The notes under the pieces are model-generated. The model did no database searches. It was not told where the DNA came from and saw nothing but the letters and a program-made list of their open reading frames with translations. Positions 9,364 through 17,612 of a stretch of 64,000 nt of DNA are shown piece after piece. Made by a program: the position numbers and the translations under genes. How positions within the stretch are numbered: the stretch's first letter is position 1; the number at the start of each line of letters is the position of its first letter. This stretch comes from Desulfatibacillum aliphaticivorans DSM 15576 (GTDB lineage Bacteria > Desulfobacterota > Desulfobacteria > Desulfobacterales > Desulfatibacillaceae). The stretch lies in contig NZ_AUCT01000033.1 of NCBI RefSeq assembly GCF_000429905.1, positions 1-64,000 of the forward strand. The letters run 5' to 3'.

Positions 9364-9890
9364 CACAGGATCAAAATCGGGAAAAAGCCCAAGCCCTCTA
9401 CGAACAGGGAGTCAAGGAAAGCGCCTTTGATTATGAAGAAGGCCTTTCGCGTCTTATTGGTCTGGCAGACCCTGAACACATCTTTCGGGCCGGAAGGGTC
9501 TGGCCCAAGTTTGATTATACTTTGGGTTTCGAGGCCTTGGCTGGGTTGAAAAGCGCCAAGTACATTTATCACGCCGGCCTGGAATGGAAATCCTTTGATC
9601 ATAAGGACGGGACCCGCGTCCTATCGCTTCTGGGAGATCCCCAATACCTGTTTTACGCAGGCGCCCATTGGAAGCGATTTGATTTTGAGCAAGGCTTTGA
9701 CGGCCTTTTAAAAACAGGCTCCTGCCGATATCTGTATCAGGCGGGCGTTTTGTGGAAAACCTTTGATCACGCCCGGGCATGGTCCGTGCTGGAATCCCAG
9801 GTCGCCCAAGGAGAGGAATGGCGCGCTCAGGCTTTTGAGCATCCCCGCTGGAAAAAAGCCCTTCTGCACATCTGGAACGATTTAAACTAA
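9360..9890 (+). CDS. Small protein built of exact 28-residue repeats
   Basis: 176 residues from ATG 9360, overlapping the previous stop as ATGA. Residues 12, 40, 68, 96 and 124 each begin a 28-residue unit; the consensus is (Y/H)-(I/L)-(F/Y)-x-A-G-x-x-W-x-x-F-D followed by about 15 variable residues. The first unit is the most degenerate (ALYEQGVKESAFD). The regular period suggests an alpha-helical solenoid with a Trp/Phe/Asp ridge, a likely protein-binding surface. Its coupling to a MoxR ATPase and a VWA-like protein suggests an adaptor or client of that machine. I do not recognise the family. The 3' end overlaps the convergent gene by four bases. Confidence 0.75.
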   Translation: MTQDQNREKAQALYEQGVKESAFDYEEGLSRLIGLADPEHIFRAGRVWPKFDYTLGFEALAGLKSAKYIYHAGLEWKSFDHKDGTRVLSLLGDPQYLFYAGAHWKRFDFEQGFDGLLKTGSCRYLYQAGVLWKTFDHARAWSVLESQVAQGEEWRAQAFEHPRWKKALLHIWNDLN

Positions 9891-12121
9891 AAATTTAAGG
9901 TCATGAGCAAATTCATGGGTTGGTCGTCATCCGGCTCTATGACCTCCGAGTCCGGCCTTTGGGCGAAGTCGCTTCCAGCCGCCTTTCGGATCATTTTCAG
10001 CATCCGGTCGATGTGGCTGATGAATTCCTGGGCGGAAATCATTTCTCCGTAAGTTCTGGTGAAGGCGTAGATGCACACCCCTTTGGCCTCCATTTCCCGA
10101 GCCAATTCCGCCGCCCCTTCCAAAAGCCTGACAGCCCTCTTGGCGCAGCCTATGGTGCGCGTGGGGTAGAGATCCCACCAGACGGCCGCTGTGCAAAAAT
10201 AAGTGGTGGGGCGGTACGCCTGGAGCGAAATGGAGTCATCGTGCATTCGGGTGTTCATATCAAAGATGGCGCCTATCATTTCATTTTCAGGAATCTGCGG
10301 CAGGTCCTCTCGCAAATAGCCCAATTGCCATTGCACCTCATGGATGGATTTGCGCACGGCCTGGGGCGCGCAGTCCAGGGGTTTTTCAGGCGTGGTAAAC
10401 AGGCTGTCGTCATGTTTCAATACGTTCCTGATCACCTTGACGGAGTTCAAAAGGTAGACCGCCCGGATTCCCGTGGGCGATATGGTCACGCCCTTCCAGA
10501 ATACGGACTCCGCCTTGTCCAGGGCTGCGTATATCTTCCGTTTAAAATGCTCGGTGTTGTATTCCCCCTCTATGGCTCCCCGGCCCGCCCGCAAACGACG
10601 CAGGGTCAGCATGGCCTGGGCCAGGAAGATCACCGCCTGCTCGCAGTAAAAATCCTCGGTCAGGTACTGGCAGTTTTGTTTGATGAACCCCGCCTCCAGA
10701 TAGGCCTGCTCAAACATGCCTTCCGCAATGGAATGGGACGGAGCCTCCACGGCCAGGTTTCTAAAAAGGATCATGCGCAGGGTCCTGGCGTTCAAGTGGG
10801 TGGGATCCAGGCTCAAGATGATTCGCAGGATTTCGTTGGCGTCCCAAAAGCGGCGGCGGTAATACAATGTTTTGGCGATTTCCAGGCCCAAGAGGGAGTT
10901 GTGGGGATATCTCAGAAAAGTGGTTAGGGCGTTGGGTTGGTCCTTGGCGTCCCGATCTCCGGTCTGCAAGATAGAGGGATACAGGGTCGCCGTGAACAAA
11001 GCCGCGGACTCCGAATCGGCGCCCAGAGCCTTGTCCACCAATAGGTCCGGGACAAAGTCGAAATACAAGGTGCTCCACACGCCCATGACCCACCAAATGG
11101 TCAGGGTTTCGTTGTTGAACAGAGTGACCTCCGTGGGCGCGGGAAAAAGCAGGGCCCGAATGTCGTTAATCAGGGCGCATTGCCTGGCGAAGTCGGTCAG
11201 GCGTATGGCCGGGTCTCCGGGCAGCTTGGCGCTCAGGATAGGCAGCAGATAGTTGTCCAGCCCGTCAAAGGCGCCAGCGGAAATGCCGATGGATAAAAAA
11301 CGGTTCTGGGTGTAATGCCTGGACAAAGCCCACCGGATGGCCATCTGGTGGGCCAGGGAAAGGGCGCTCCGCAGGCACTGGCGGTAGGCCGAAGGATTGC
11401 TGGCCGCCTCCTCCTTGGGGAAGTCCACATACAAGGTGGTGATGTCGTGGGAGCGCACCTTGCCCCAGCGGCCGTAAGCGAACCGGCCGATGGACTGCTG
11501 GATGTACCCCTTGAGCTCGTTTTTGAGCCACCCCACGATTTCATGGTCGATCACGTCGCCCCGGCTGTATAAGGCGAATCCGATCCGCACCCCTTCCTTA
11601 TGCTCCGCCTGGGTCATGCCTCCCCGGCACAACTCCGCAAGGGTCTCGTAATTCCAATGGGCGCCCAATCGCCCCCGCTCATGCCCCAGCCAGAACGCCA
11701 GACTCCTCAATACATTCTGCTTGTGCAAGGTGTCCGCCTTTTCCTTCTTCAAGCGAGACAGCATGGAGTTGCTCACCCTGGGCAAATCCAGTTCGTACTG
11801 GTCCAGAAGGGCTTTCATGCGTTCGGTCAGGGCGCGGACCGACAGGTTTAATTCCAGCAGGGTTTCCTTTTGATCGAAAAAATCCGAAAAATTCATGGGT
11901 GTGGGCGGCTTCAGGTCTTCCCGCTGCAAGGCGTTTTCCTGGATGAACCGCTCAAGGGCCTGAGCCTCTCCGGTTGGTATGATGTCGTTATTTTCCGCGA
12001 ACAAAATCAAGGACTTCAGGGCCTTGGCGTTCTCGCTGTTTTGGGCGAACGCCAAGAAATTTTCATGCGTTGGAAATGCAGCCAGCAGGGCGGAAATCCT
12101 GCGGTTATTTTTGGAATCCAT
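9887..12121 (-). CDS. Large soluble protein of unknown function with a TPR-like segment
   Basis: 744 residues when begun at ATG 12121, chosen because CCAGGAG lies about seven bases upstream; an in-frame ATG at 12148 has no comparable site. No signal peptide or membrane segment is seen. The sequence is helix-rich; a stretch such as LEIAKTLYYRRRFWDANEIL...LSLDPTHLNARTL (around 420-460) resembles a TPR pair. It converges on, and overlaps by four bases, the MoxR-VWA-repeat operon, which may be only positional. No catalytic motif is recognised. Confidence 0.65.
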   Translation of the reverse strand: MDSKNNRRISALLAAFPTHENFLAFAQNSENAKALKSLILFAENNDIIPTGEAQALERFIQENALQREDLKPPTPMNFSDFFDQKETLLELNLSVRALTERMKALLDQYELDLPRVSNSMLSRLKKEKADTLHKQNVLRSLAFWLGHERGRLGAHWNYETLAELCRGGMTQAEHKEGVRIGFALYSRGDVIDHEIVGWLKNELKGYIQQSIGRFAYGRWGKVRSHDITTLYVDFPKEEAASNPSAYRQCLRSALSLAHQMAIRWALSRHYTQNRFLSIGISAGAFDGLDNYLLPILSAKLPGDPAIRLTDFARQCALINDIRALLFPAPTEVTLFNNETLTIWWVMGVWSTLYFDFVPDLLVDKALGADSESAALFTATLYPSILQTGDRDAKDQPNALTTFLRYPHNSLLGLEIAKTLYYRRRFWDANEILRIILSLDPTHLNARTLRMILFRNLAVEAPSHSIAEGMFEQAYLEAGFIKQNCQYLTEDFYCEQAVIFLAQAMLTLRRLRAGRGAIEGEYNTEHFKRKIYAALDKAESVFWKGVTISPTGIRAVYLLNSVKVIRNVLKHDDSLFTTPEKPLDCAPQAVRKSIHEVQWQLGYLREDLPQIPENEMIGAIFDMNTRMHDDSISLQAYRPTTYFCTAAVWWDLYPTRTIGCAKRAVRLLEGAAELAREMEAKGVCIYAFTRTYGEMISAQEFISHIDRMLKMIRKAAGSDFAQRPDSEVIEPDDDQPMNLLMTLNF

Positions 12122-12209
12122 GGGTTTCTCCTGGGTTTTGCCTGTCATGACTTTTTAGGGCGGGAGCCTTTGCCTTTGAAACAGCCTTGCTTGATTTAAA
12201 ACAGCACGG

Positions 12210-12227
12210 AAAACATTGCAATGTTTT
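12210..12227. promoter_or_regulatory. 18-bp perfect palindrome, candidate operator
   Basis: AAAACATTGCAATGTTTT is its own reverse complement and lies in the AT-rich gap between the leftward unknown gene and the rightward dehydrogenase. Its size and position suit a dimeric regulator. No regulator gene is adjacent. Confidence 0.4.
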
Positions 12228-12265
12228 AATGTAAAACGATAGTTTTTGTAAAACAAACCATTTGT

Positions 12266-12294
12266 TTGACAGGAGACGGGAGCTCGTCTAATCT
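12266..12294 (+). promoter_or_regulatory. Candidate sigma70-like promoter
   Basis: A perfect TTGACA (12266-12271), a 17-base spacer and a poor TAATCT -10 box (12289-12294). It lies 39 bases downstream of the 18-bp palindrome and would drive the small ORF at 12322 and possibly the dehydrogenase at 12703. Confidence 0.35.
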
Positions 12295-12321
12295 CTTATC
12301 ATTCCTAACGCCGGGAGGCCT

Positions 12322-12492
12322 ATGTCAAGCGCCGCTCGCCCCCCGGCAGCTCATGTTCCAATGCAAATTCCACGGTTTGAGCAGGATTATCCGGATCTAA
12401 ATAGACCATTGCAGCAGCAGAAGCCCCTTTTCCGCCTCTATGCAGGGCCTTTTTACGCCCTGCGCCGCCCGGATGGAATAATGGCTTTGTAA
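12322..12492 (+). CDS. Possible 56-residue peptide of unknown function
   Basis: ATG 12322 follows GGGAGG (12313-12318) and a candidate promoter; the frame runs to TAA at 12490-12492. The product is Pro/Arg/Gln-rich, with no membrane segment or known motif. The spacing from GGAGG to ATG is short (three bases), and a hairpin GCAGGGC/GCCCTGC (12442-12463) lies inside the frame. It could equally be an untranslated leader of the dehydrogenase. Confidence 0.3.
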   Translation: MSSAARPPAAHVPMQIPRFEQDYPDLNRPLQQQKPLFRLYAGPFYALRRPDGIMAL

Positions 12493-12702
12493 TAGGATGG
12501 TTAGCCTTGATTGAGGCGGCTTCCGCCGTTTTTAGCCGCATTCTTCAAACTGTGACAGCGGAAGCAGATACTGTTTTAGGACATTGTTGTAACTCAGCTC
12601 CAAAACCTGAATGGAACGACCTGTTTGCAACGCAGATGCTGAAATAATTCTGTCAGCCCTTTCATTTTCGCAACCCAAAACCACATCAACAGGAGAGCAA
12701 CT

Positions 12703-15360
12703 ATGGATCAATACAAACTCTTTATTAACGGCGAATTCGTGGACGCAGCCAGCGGCCAGACCTTTGAATCCATCGACCCCGGCACGGGCGTTCCCATCGC
12801 CCAGGTTGCCATGGCAGGAGAAGCGGATGCGGAAGCCGCCATTATGGCGGCGCGGCGCGCTTTTGACAGCGGGGTCTGGAGCAATCTCTCCCCCGAAGCC
12901 AGGGCCCAAAAGCTGAACGCCTTCGCCGATCAGGTCACCCAGCAGACCTTGCGCATGGCCATCACCGAGTCCATGGACTCCGGCCAGATCATCGGCCTCG
13001 CCAAATATTGGGGCATGCTGGGCTCTCAGTTGATTCGCAATTTCGCCCATTATGCGGCCACAAAGTTTCCCTGGGTGGAAGACATCCCCTACGCCGGCAA
13101 CGTGTTTGCGCCGGGGCGCGACTATATTCGCCGCGAGCCCATCGGCGTCTGCGTGGGCATCATCCCCTGGAACTTTCCCATGAGCATGGCTTTCTGGAAA
13201 ATCGGCCAGGCCATCGCCATGGGCAACACCGTGGTGTTGAAGCCCGCCACCTCCACGCCTTTGGGCGCGCTCATCATCGCCGAATGCGCCAAGGCGGCCG
13301 GCATTCCCCCCGGAGTGGTCAACGTCATCGCAGGCCCCGGCGGGGAGTTGGGCAATGTCCTGTGCACCCATAAAGAGGTGGACAAAATCGCTTTTACGGG
13401 GAGCACGGCCGTTGGCAGCCAGATCATGAAAATGGCCTCCGACACCGTCAAGAAAGTCACCCTGGAACTGGGCGGCAAGTCCGCCAACATCATCTGCGAC
13501 GACGCGGACATGGACATGGCCGTGGAAGGCGCCCTGTTCGGCACCTTCTTCCATCAAGGCCAGGTTTGCGAGTCCGGCACCAGGGTGCTGGTCTCCTCCA
13601 AGATCTATGACGAGTTCCTGAGCCGCATGAAAGCCCGAGCCGAGCAATTGCGCGTGGGCTATCAGCTGGACCCCGCCTCCCAGCAGGGCCCCCTGGCCAA
13701 CACCGCCCAACTGGCCACCGTGGAGCGCTACGTCCAATTGGGCCGCGAGGAAGGCGCCGAGGTCGTCACGGGCGGCGAGCGCGCCGTCGTGGAAGGCCTG
13801 GATGGCGGCAATTACTACAAGCCCACCATTTTCGCCGCTAAAAACTCCATGCGCATCGCCCGGGAGGAAATTTTCGGCCCCGTGGTCTGCGTCATCAAAT
13901 ACGATTCCGAAGACGAAGCCGTGGCCATCGCCAACGATTCCGACTACGGCCTGGCCGGCGGCGTGTTCTCCCAAAGCACGGCCAAGGCGGAAAGAATCGC
14001 CGGGCAGATTCGCACCGGCACCATGTGGATCAACAACTACCACGCCTTCGGCGATTTCTGCCCCTTCGGCGGATACAAACAATCCGGCGTGGGCCGCGAA
14101 CTGGGCCACGCAGGCCTGGCGGAATACACCCAGATCAAGCGCGTGCATGTCTCCGCCAGCTCGGATTACAAGAGCAATTTCACCATGAAGCTCTTTTCCG
14201 ACGATCCCAAAATCCCCTTTGTCCAGTACATCACCCCCACTTTGGTGATCGCCGGACACGGCAGCCTGGGCTCCATCAGCAAGGAAGTGGTGCGTTTGGG
14301 CGCTCACAAGGCCTTGATCCTGAGCGACGCGGGAGTCAAAGGCGCAGGCCTGGTGAAATACGTGGAGGACGCCTTGGGCGATTTCTACGCGGGCGTCTTT
14401 GACGACATCGCCCAGGACTCCGATCTGGACACCGTGGACAGGGCCGTGGCCATGGCCCGGGAAAAAGGCGCGGACCTGATTGTCAGCGTGGGCGGCGGCA
14501 GCGTCATCGATACGGCCAAAGCCGTATGCGTCACCCTGAAAAACGGCGGCAAGGCCGACGATCACATCGCCCTCATGCGCCTGACCGAACCCCAGATTCC
14601 CCACATCTGCATCCCCACAACCTCGGGGACGGGCAGCGAAGTCACCGCGGCCGCGGTCATCAAAAGCCACACCGCAGGCCGTAAGGTGTATATCATCGAT
14701 AACTTCATCGTGCCCAACACAGCGATTCTGGACCCCATCTTCACCCTGTCCCTGCCGCCCAGCCTTACCGCCTCCACGGCCATGGACGCCATGACCCACG
14801 CCGTGGAAGCCTTGACCAGCACCATGTCCAATTCCATCTGCGACGGCCACGCGCTCCAGGCCATCCGCCTGATTGCAGCCAACCTGCCCAGGGCCATCGC
14901 CAACGGTCAGGATGAGGAGGCCCGCCTGAACCTGCAGATCGGCGCCACCACCGCCGGTTGGGCCTTCTCCATCGCCCAGGTCGGGCTTGCCCATTCCATG
15001 GCCCATACCGTGGGCATGCTCTGCAACGTGCCCCACGGCGCGGCCTGCGGCATCGTGCTGCCTGCGGTCATGCGCTACAACGTGGATCACGCCACGGAAA
15101 AGCTGGCCCTGGCGGCCCAGGCCATGGGCGTGAGCATCGGCGGCATGAGCAGGCGGGACGCCGCCCTGGCAGCCGCGGACGCCGTGGAAAAGCTCATGGA
15201 ATCCTCCGGGCATCCCCTGCGCTTAAGCCAGGTGGGCGTGACCGAAGACGCCCTGGCCCTGGCTCCGTTCCACGCCATCGCCGACTCCCCGACCCTGTTC
15301 AACGCCCGGCCGGTCTCCGACCCCAACGACATCGCCGAACTTTACAAACAGGTGTTTTAA
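12703..15360 (+). CDS. Fused aldehyde dehydrogenase / iron-type alcohol dehydrogenase
   Basis: 885 residues. Residues 1 to about 485 form a classical NAD(P)-dependent aldehyde dehydrogenase: PWNFP (155-159), K180, ELGGKS with E255, and the nucleophile C289 in FFHQGQVC. Residues 505-885 form an iron-dependent group III alcohol dehydrogenase: GGGSVIDTAKA (597-607), IPTTSGTGSE (637-646), and metal ligands D695, H699 (DAMTHAVE), H764 and H778. The order mimics AdhE, but AdhE's first domain is the acylating type without the ELGGK glutamate. Predicted reaction: primary alcohol to aldehyde to carboxylic acid with channelling, or the reverse for the ADH half. The ribosome-binding site is ACAGGAG. A terminator follows. 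It stands as a single gene. Confidence 0.85.
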   Translation: MDQYKLFINGEFVDAASGQTFESIDPGTGVPIAQVAMAGEADAEAAIMAARRAFDSGVWSNLSPEARAQKLNAFADQVTQQTLRMAITESMDSGQIIGLAKYWGMLGSQLIRNFAHYAATKFPWVEDIPYAGNVFAPGRDYIRREPIGVCVGIIPWNFPMSMAFWKIGQAIAMGNTVVLKPATSTPLGALIIAECAKAAGIPPGVVNVIAGPGGELGNVLCTHKEVDKIAFTGSTAVGSQIMKMASDTVKKVTLELGGKSANIICDDADMDMAVEGALFGTFFHQGQVCESGTRVLVSSKIYDEFLSRMKARAEQLRVGYQLDPASQQGPLANTAQLATVERYVQLGREEGAEVVTGGERAVVEGLDGGNYYKPTIFAAKNSMRIAREEIFGPVVCVIKYDSEDEAVAIANDSDYGLAGGVFSQSTAKAERIAGQIRTGTMWINNYHAFGDFCPFGGYKQSGVGRELGHAGLAEYTQIKRVHVSASSDYKSNFTMKLFSDDPKIPFVQYITPTLVIAGHGSLGSISKEVVRLGAHKALILSDAGVKGAGLVKYVEDALGDFYAGVFDDIAQDSDLDTVDRAVAMAREKGADLIVSVGGGSVIDTAKAVCVTLKNGGKADDHIALMRLTEPQIPHICIPTTSGTGSEVTAAAVIKSHTAGRKVYIIDNFIVPNTAILDPIFTLSLPPSLTASTAMDAMTHAVEALTSTMSNSICDGHALQAIRLIAANLPRAIANGQDEEARLNLQIGATTAGWAFSIAQVGLAHSMAHTVGMLCNVPHGAACGIVLPAVMRYNVDHATEKLALAAQAMGVSIGGMSRRDAALAAADAVEKLMESSGHPLRLSQVGVTEDALALAPFHAIADSPTLFNARPVSDPNDIAELYKQVF

Positions 15361-15390
15361 AACCCTTAATATTGTTTTAGCCTGAAAAAA

Positions 15391-15425
15391 ACGCCCCCAC
15401 GGAATCTTCCATGGGGGCGTCTTTC
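15391..15425 (+). terminator. Intrinsic terminator, possibly bidirectional
   Basis: ACGCCCCCA (15391-15399) pairs with TGGGGGCGT (15412-15420), with an inner GGA/TCC pair. Six or seven A residues precede the stem, so it could also stop transcription arriving from the right. Confidence 0.8.
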
Positions 15426-15498
15426 ATCGTCAGGAATTGAACGCCATACACGCCGCCATTCCCGACAGGGACATTCGAGATGACAACTCTGACGACGC

Positions 15499-15566
15499 TC
15501 TTGCGCGAAGCGCCATTTTGAAGTTTTTGATCAAACTTTTTACAAAAAGTTTGCCGCCGGAGGCAG
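15499..15566. repeat. Interspersed repeat, copy A
   Basis: A 19-nt head (TCTTGCGCGAAGCGCCATT, 15499-15517) is followed by a hairpin with nine-base arms and a two-base loop (AAACTTTTT 15533-15541, AAAAAGTTT 15544-15552) and a GCCGCCGGAGGCAG tail. A second copy with an 18/19 identical head and the same hairpin-then-tail layout is at 53215. The position just beyond the 3' end of a leftward gene suggests a REP-like element that may double as a terminator. Confidence 0.6.
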
Positions 15567-15574
15567 TTTTTCGA

Positions 15575-16051
15575 TTAGGCTCTTTTCCGCTCCGGGATGT
15601 ATTCCCGCAGGACCTTGCGGGCGTTTTCTTCCGGGCGTAAAACCTCCCGCATTTTTCCGGCCACGGCCATTTGCACCAGGTGGGGCAGGGGCTCATTCAC
15701 CACGCCCACAATCTCCACGTTTTCCTGGGTTAATGGCAGCAGAACCTTTAACGCCGGACTATCCATGACCGCCTCGGCCAATCGGGACGTCACCTCCCCC
15801 AGCATGGCGTTGGCCCAGGTGATGGAAACCGGCGCCACAATGCAATCCGCCTTCATGACCGTGCGGCATACGGCGTCGTCGCCCGAAGCTCCCTTGTGGG
15901 CGCCGGCCCGCAGCATCTGGGAAGTCGCAATGGCGTTGGTGCCCAGGGCGATAATCTCTGTTTCGTTTTCAAAGGCGGTTTTGATGTATTTGATCAACGT
16001 TGCGCCGATGTTGCCGCCTTGGCCGTCTATCACGCAAATAACTTTTTTCAT
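15575..16051 (-). CDS. DUF3842-like small protein
   Basis: 158 residues from ATG 16051 (GGAAAGG upstream); an in-frame ATG at 16090 adds a poor leader. The product begins MKKVICVIDGQGGNIGATL, a Rossmann-like nucleotide-binding start, and contains alternating strand/helix segments (EIIALGTNAIATSQML, IVAPVSITWANAM). This fits the DUF3842 family of anaerobes, whose function is not established. Monocistronic. Confidence 0.7.
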   Translation of the reverse strand: MKKVICVIDGQGGNIGATLIKYIKTAFENETEIIALGTNAIATSQMLRAGAHKGASGDDAVCRTVMKADCIVAPVSITWANAMLGEVTSRLAEAVMDSPALKVLLPLTQENVEIVGVVNEPLPHLVQMAVAGKMREVLRPEENARKVLREYIPERKRA

Positions 16052-16314
16052 AGGATAAAGCCTTTCCAAAAATGTTCTGAAAAGAAGCATTCATGCCAGG
16101 CTTCATGCCGTGGTTCGGGATGCTGCATTTTAAGAAAACGAGGTTACGCCTGGGCCCCTTGCGTCAGACCTTCATGACCTGATTTTGGAGGATTGGGCGT
16201 ATGATTTATACAGTTGCCGCTCTATTGCGCGGCTTTTAATGCCAAGGCGCCATCATTGGAGTCGTGACTATTCCCCTTTTCAGGCTTTCATGATTTACTT
16301 CGTCAAAATTTCAG

Positions 16315-16564
16315 GACGCTGGGTCCCCGTTTCCGGGGGTGCGTCATGATGATTGCAAAACAACCGCAATCATCCCGCCGCTCCCCTCCACGGGGATGAC
16401 GGAGGCCTGAGGCTTTTAGCGCCAAAAGGTCTTGGAGACCCATTCGCTTCCCCATGAAGGAACTGCAAGCGTCCCTCGGGCTTTCATTCACCAGGAAAAA
16501 CCGTCATCCCGGCTTGCGGGGCGGTCTGCTTTTAAGACCGCCCCGCAAGCCGGGACCCAGCGTC
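16315..16564. repeat. Repeat-rich element bounded by 13-bp inverted repeats
   Basis: GACGCTGGGTCCC at 16315-16327 is matched by its exact reverse complement at 16552-16564. Inside are a 9-bp hairpin (GATGATTGC 16348-16356 with GCAATCATC 16366-16374) and a perfect 20-bp stem (16508-16527 with 16535-16554, 7-base loop). The second hairpin, read leftward, is followed by ATGACGGTTTTT and could terminate the long leftward operon that ends at 16638. There is no transposase; this looks like a MITE or a composite of REP-like sequences. Confidence 0.6.
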
Positions 16565-16637
16565 ATTACGGACTTGCCTTGGGGTCCTTGACGCTGTTTG
16601 GCATAACACAAGTCCTTCCGGGTGTTCCCCGCGGCTG

Positions 16638-17600
16638 TCACCAAAACAGGAGTATGCCGGCTAATACGATCGCCCTGGAAACCAGGGAGAGCGTGGTGGT
16701 AATGGCCAATACCTGCAATCCGTGCTTGAACCCCAGGATGGACACATAGCGCGGCATGGTTCCGCGCAGCCTTGTGACAGGTACCATCAAAAAACCTCCC
16801 GCCAGCAAAGCCACAATGGCCTGATATTCCGTCACCGCGGCGTTGTTCAGCAGGGCGGACATGGACGTAACCCCCACAATGGGGCTGAATATGTATACGC
16901 TCACAGGCGCCACAATGGCCGACGGAAAACCCACGCTGTCCACAATGGGGCCGATAAGCCGATCCAGAAACTCGATGGCCCCGGATTCCATCAATATTTG
17001 CACCGCAAAGGTGACCGCGATAATGATTACGGCCATTTTGCCGAACAGTTTGGCCCGGGCGTCCCAGGCGTTTTTTAACAAGACCCCGACTTTGCGGCGG
17101 CCTTTCGGCGCGCTGTCCTCCGGCGGTTTGACCGCATCCGAGTTTTCCCTCTTGGCGTCGAACGCCGCCCTGCCTGCTATAATCACGTATCCCAGTTTCA
17201 ACAGGCCGGACAGCCAAAAAACCGCCACATAAACCAGGCACAAGCGCATGCCCAATAAAGGGAGAATGACCGGCAGTTGATAGGTCAGGGTCTCCTTAAA
17301 ATGCACGGGAACCGTGTTGAACACGGCGCCAAGGACCAGTTCCCTTCCTTTGATCAGGCCGTCCTGGTGAAATTGGGCCAGCATGGTATTGGCCGCGATC
17401 AAAGACCCGATGGACGCAAAAAAGGTCACTACAGTCAAAGGCGGCAGCCGGGCGGCCTTGGCCAGGGGCTTGCCCAGGGGCTCGATTTTCTTCGCCGCCC
17501 CCAATTGCATGAGCACTTCAAAGCCGAACAGGCTTATGAACATCACGGGCAACACTCTGCCGCAAAGAACGGCGGTCTGCTCTTCGACTGCCAACAACAT
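16638..17600 (-). CDS. Gate-domain (nucleoside-recognition) membrane protein
   Basis: 320 residues with about eight hydrophobic segments in two halves separated by a charged loop (around 147-175). Each half resembles the Gate domain of nucleoside-recognition/SpmA-SpmB-type proteins (for example SPIVGVTSMSALLNNAAVTEYQAIV near 240-265, and TFFASIGSLIAANTML in the first half). Such proteins are membrane gates or transporters of unclear substrate. It is the last gene of the leftward operon, 12 bases after the ABC-2 permease, so it is probably part of the tetrapyrrole/metal system, perhaps in efflux. Substrate unknown. Confidence 0.7.
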   Translation of the reverse strand: MLLAVEEQTAVLCGRVLPVMFISLFGFEVLMQLGAAKKIEPLGKPLAKAARLPPLTVVTFFASIGSLIAANTMLAQFHQDGLIKGRELVLGAVFNTVPVHFKETLTYQLPVILPLLGMRLCLVYVAVFWLSGLLKLGYVIIAGRAAFDAKRENSDAVKPPEDSAPKGRRKVGVLLKNAWDARAKLFGKMAVIIIAVTFAVQILMESGAIEFLDRLIGPIVDSVGFPSAIVAPVSVYIFSPIVGVTSMSALLNNAAVTEYQAIVALLAGGFLMVPVTRLRGTMPRYVSILGFKHGLQVLAITTTLSLVSRAIVLAGILLFW

Positions 17601-17612
17601 GAAGACGCTCCG

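Noticed and set aside
12320..12541. 73-codon leftward frame before the dehydrogenase
   Set aside because: No ribosome-binding site, low-complexity product; the rightward 56-codon frame in the same place is the better candidate.
12532..15213. Leftward open frame of 893 codons opposite the ALDH-ADH fusion
   Set aside because: Same reason: fully antisense to a protein with complete catalytic motifs, and its product is a repetitive H/G/V-rich shadow.
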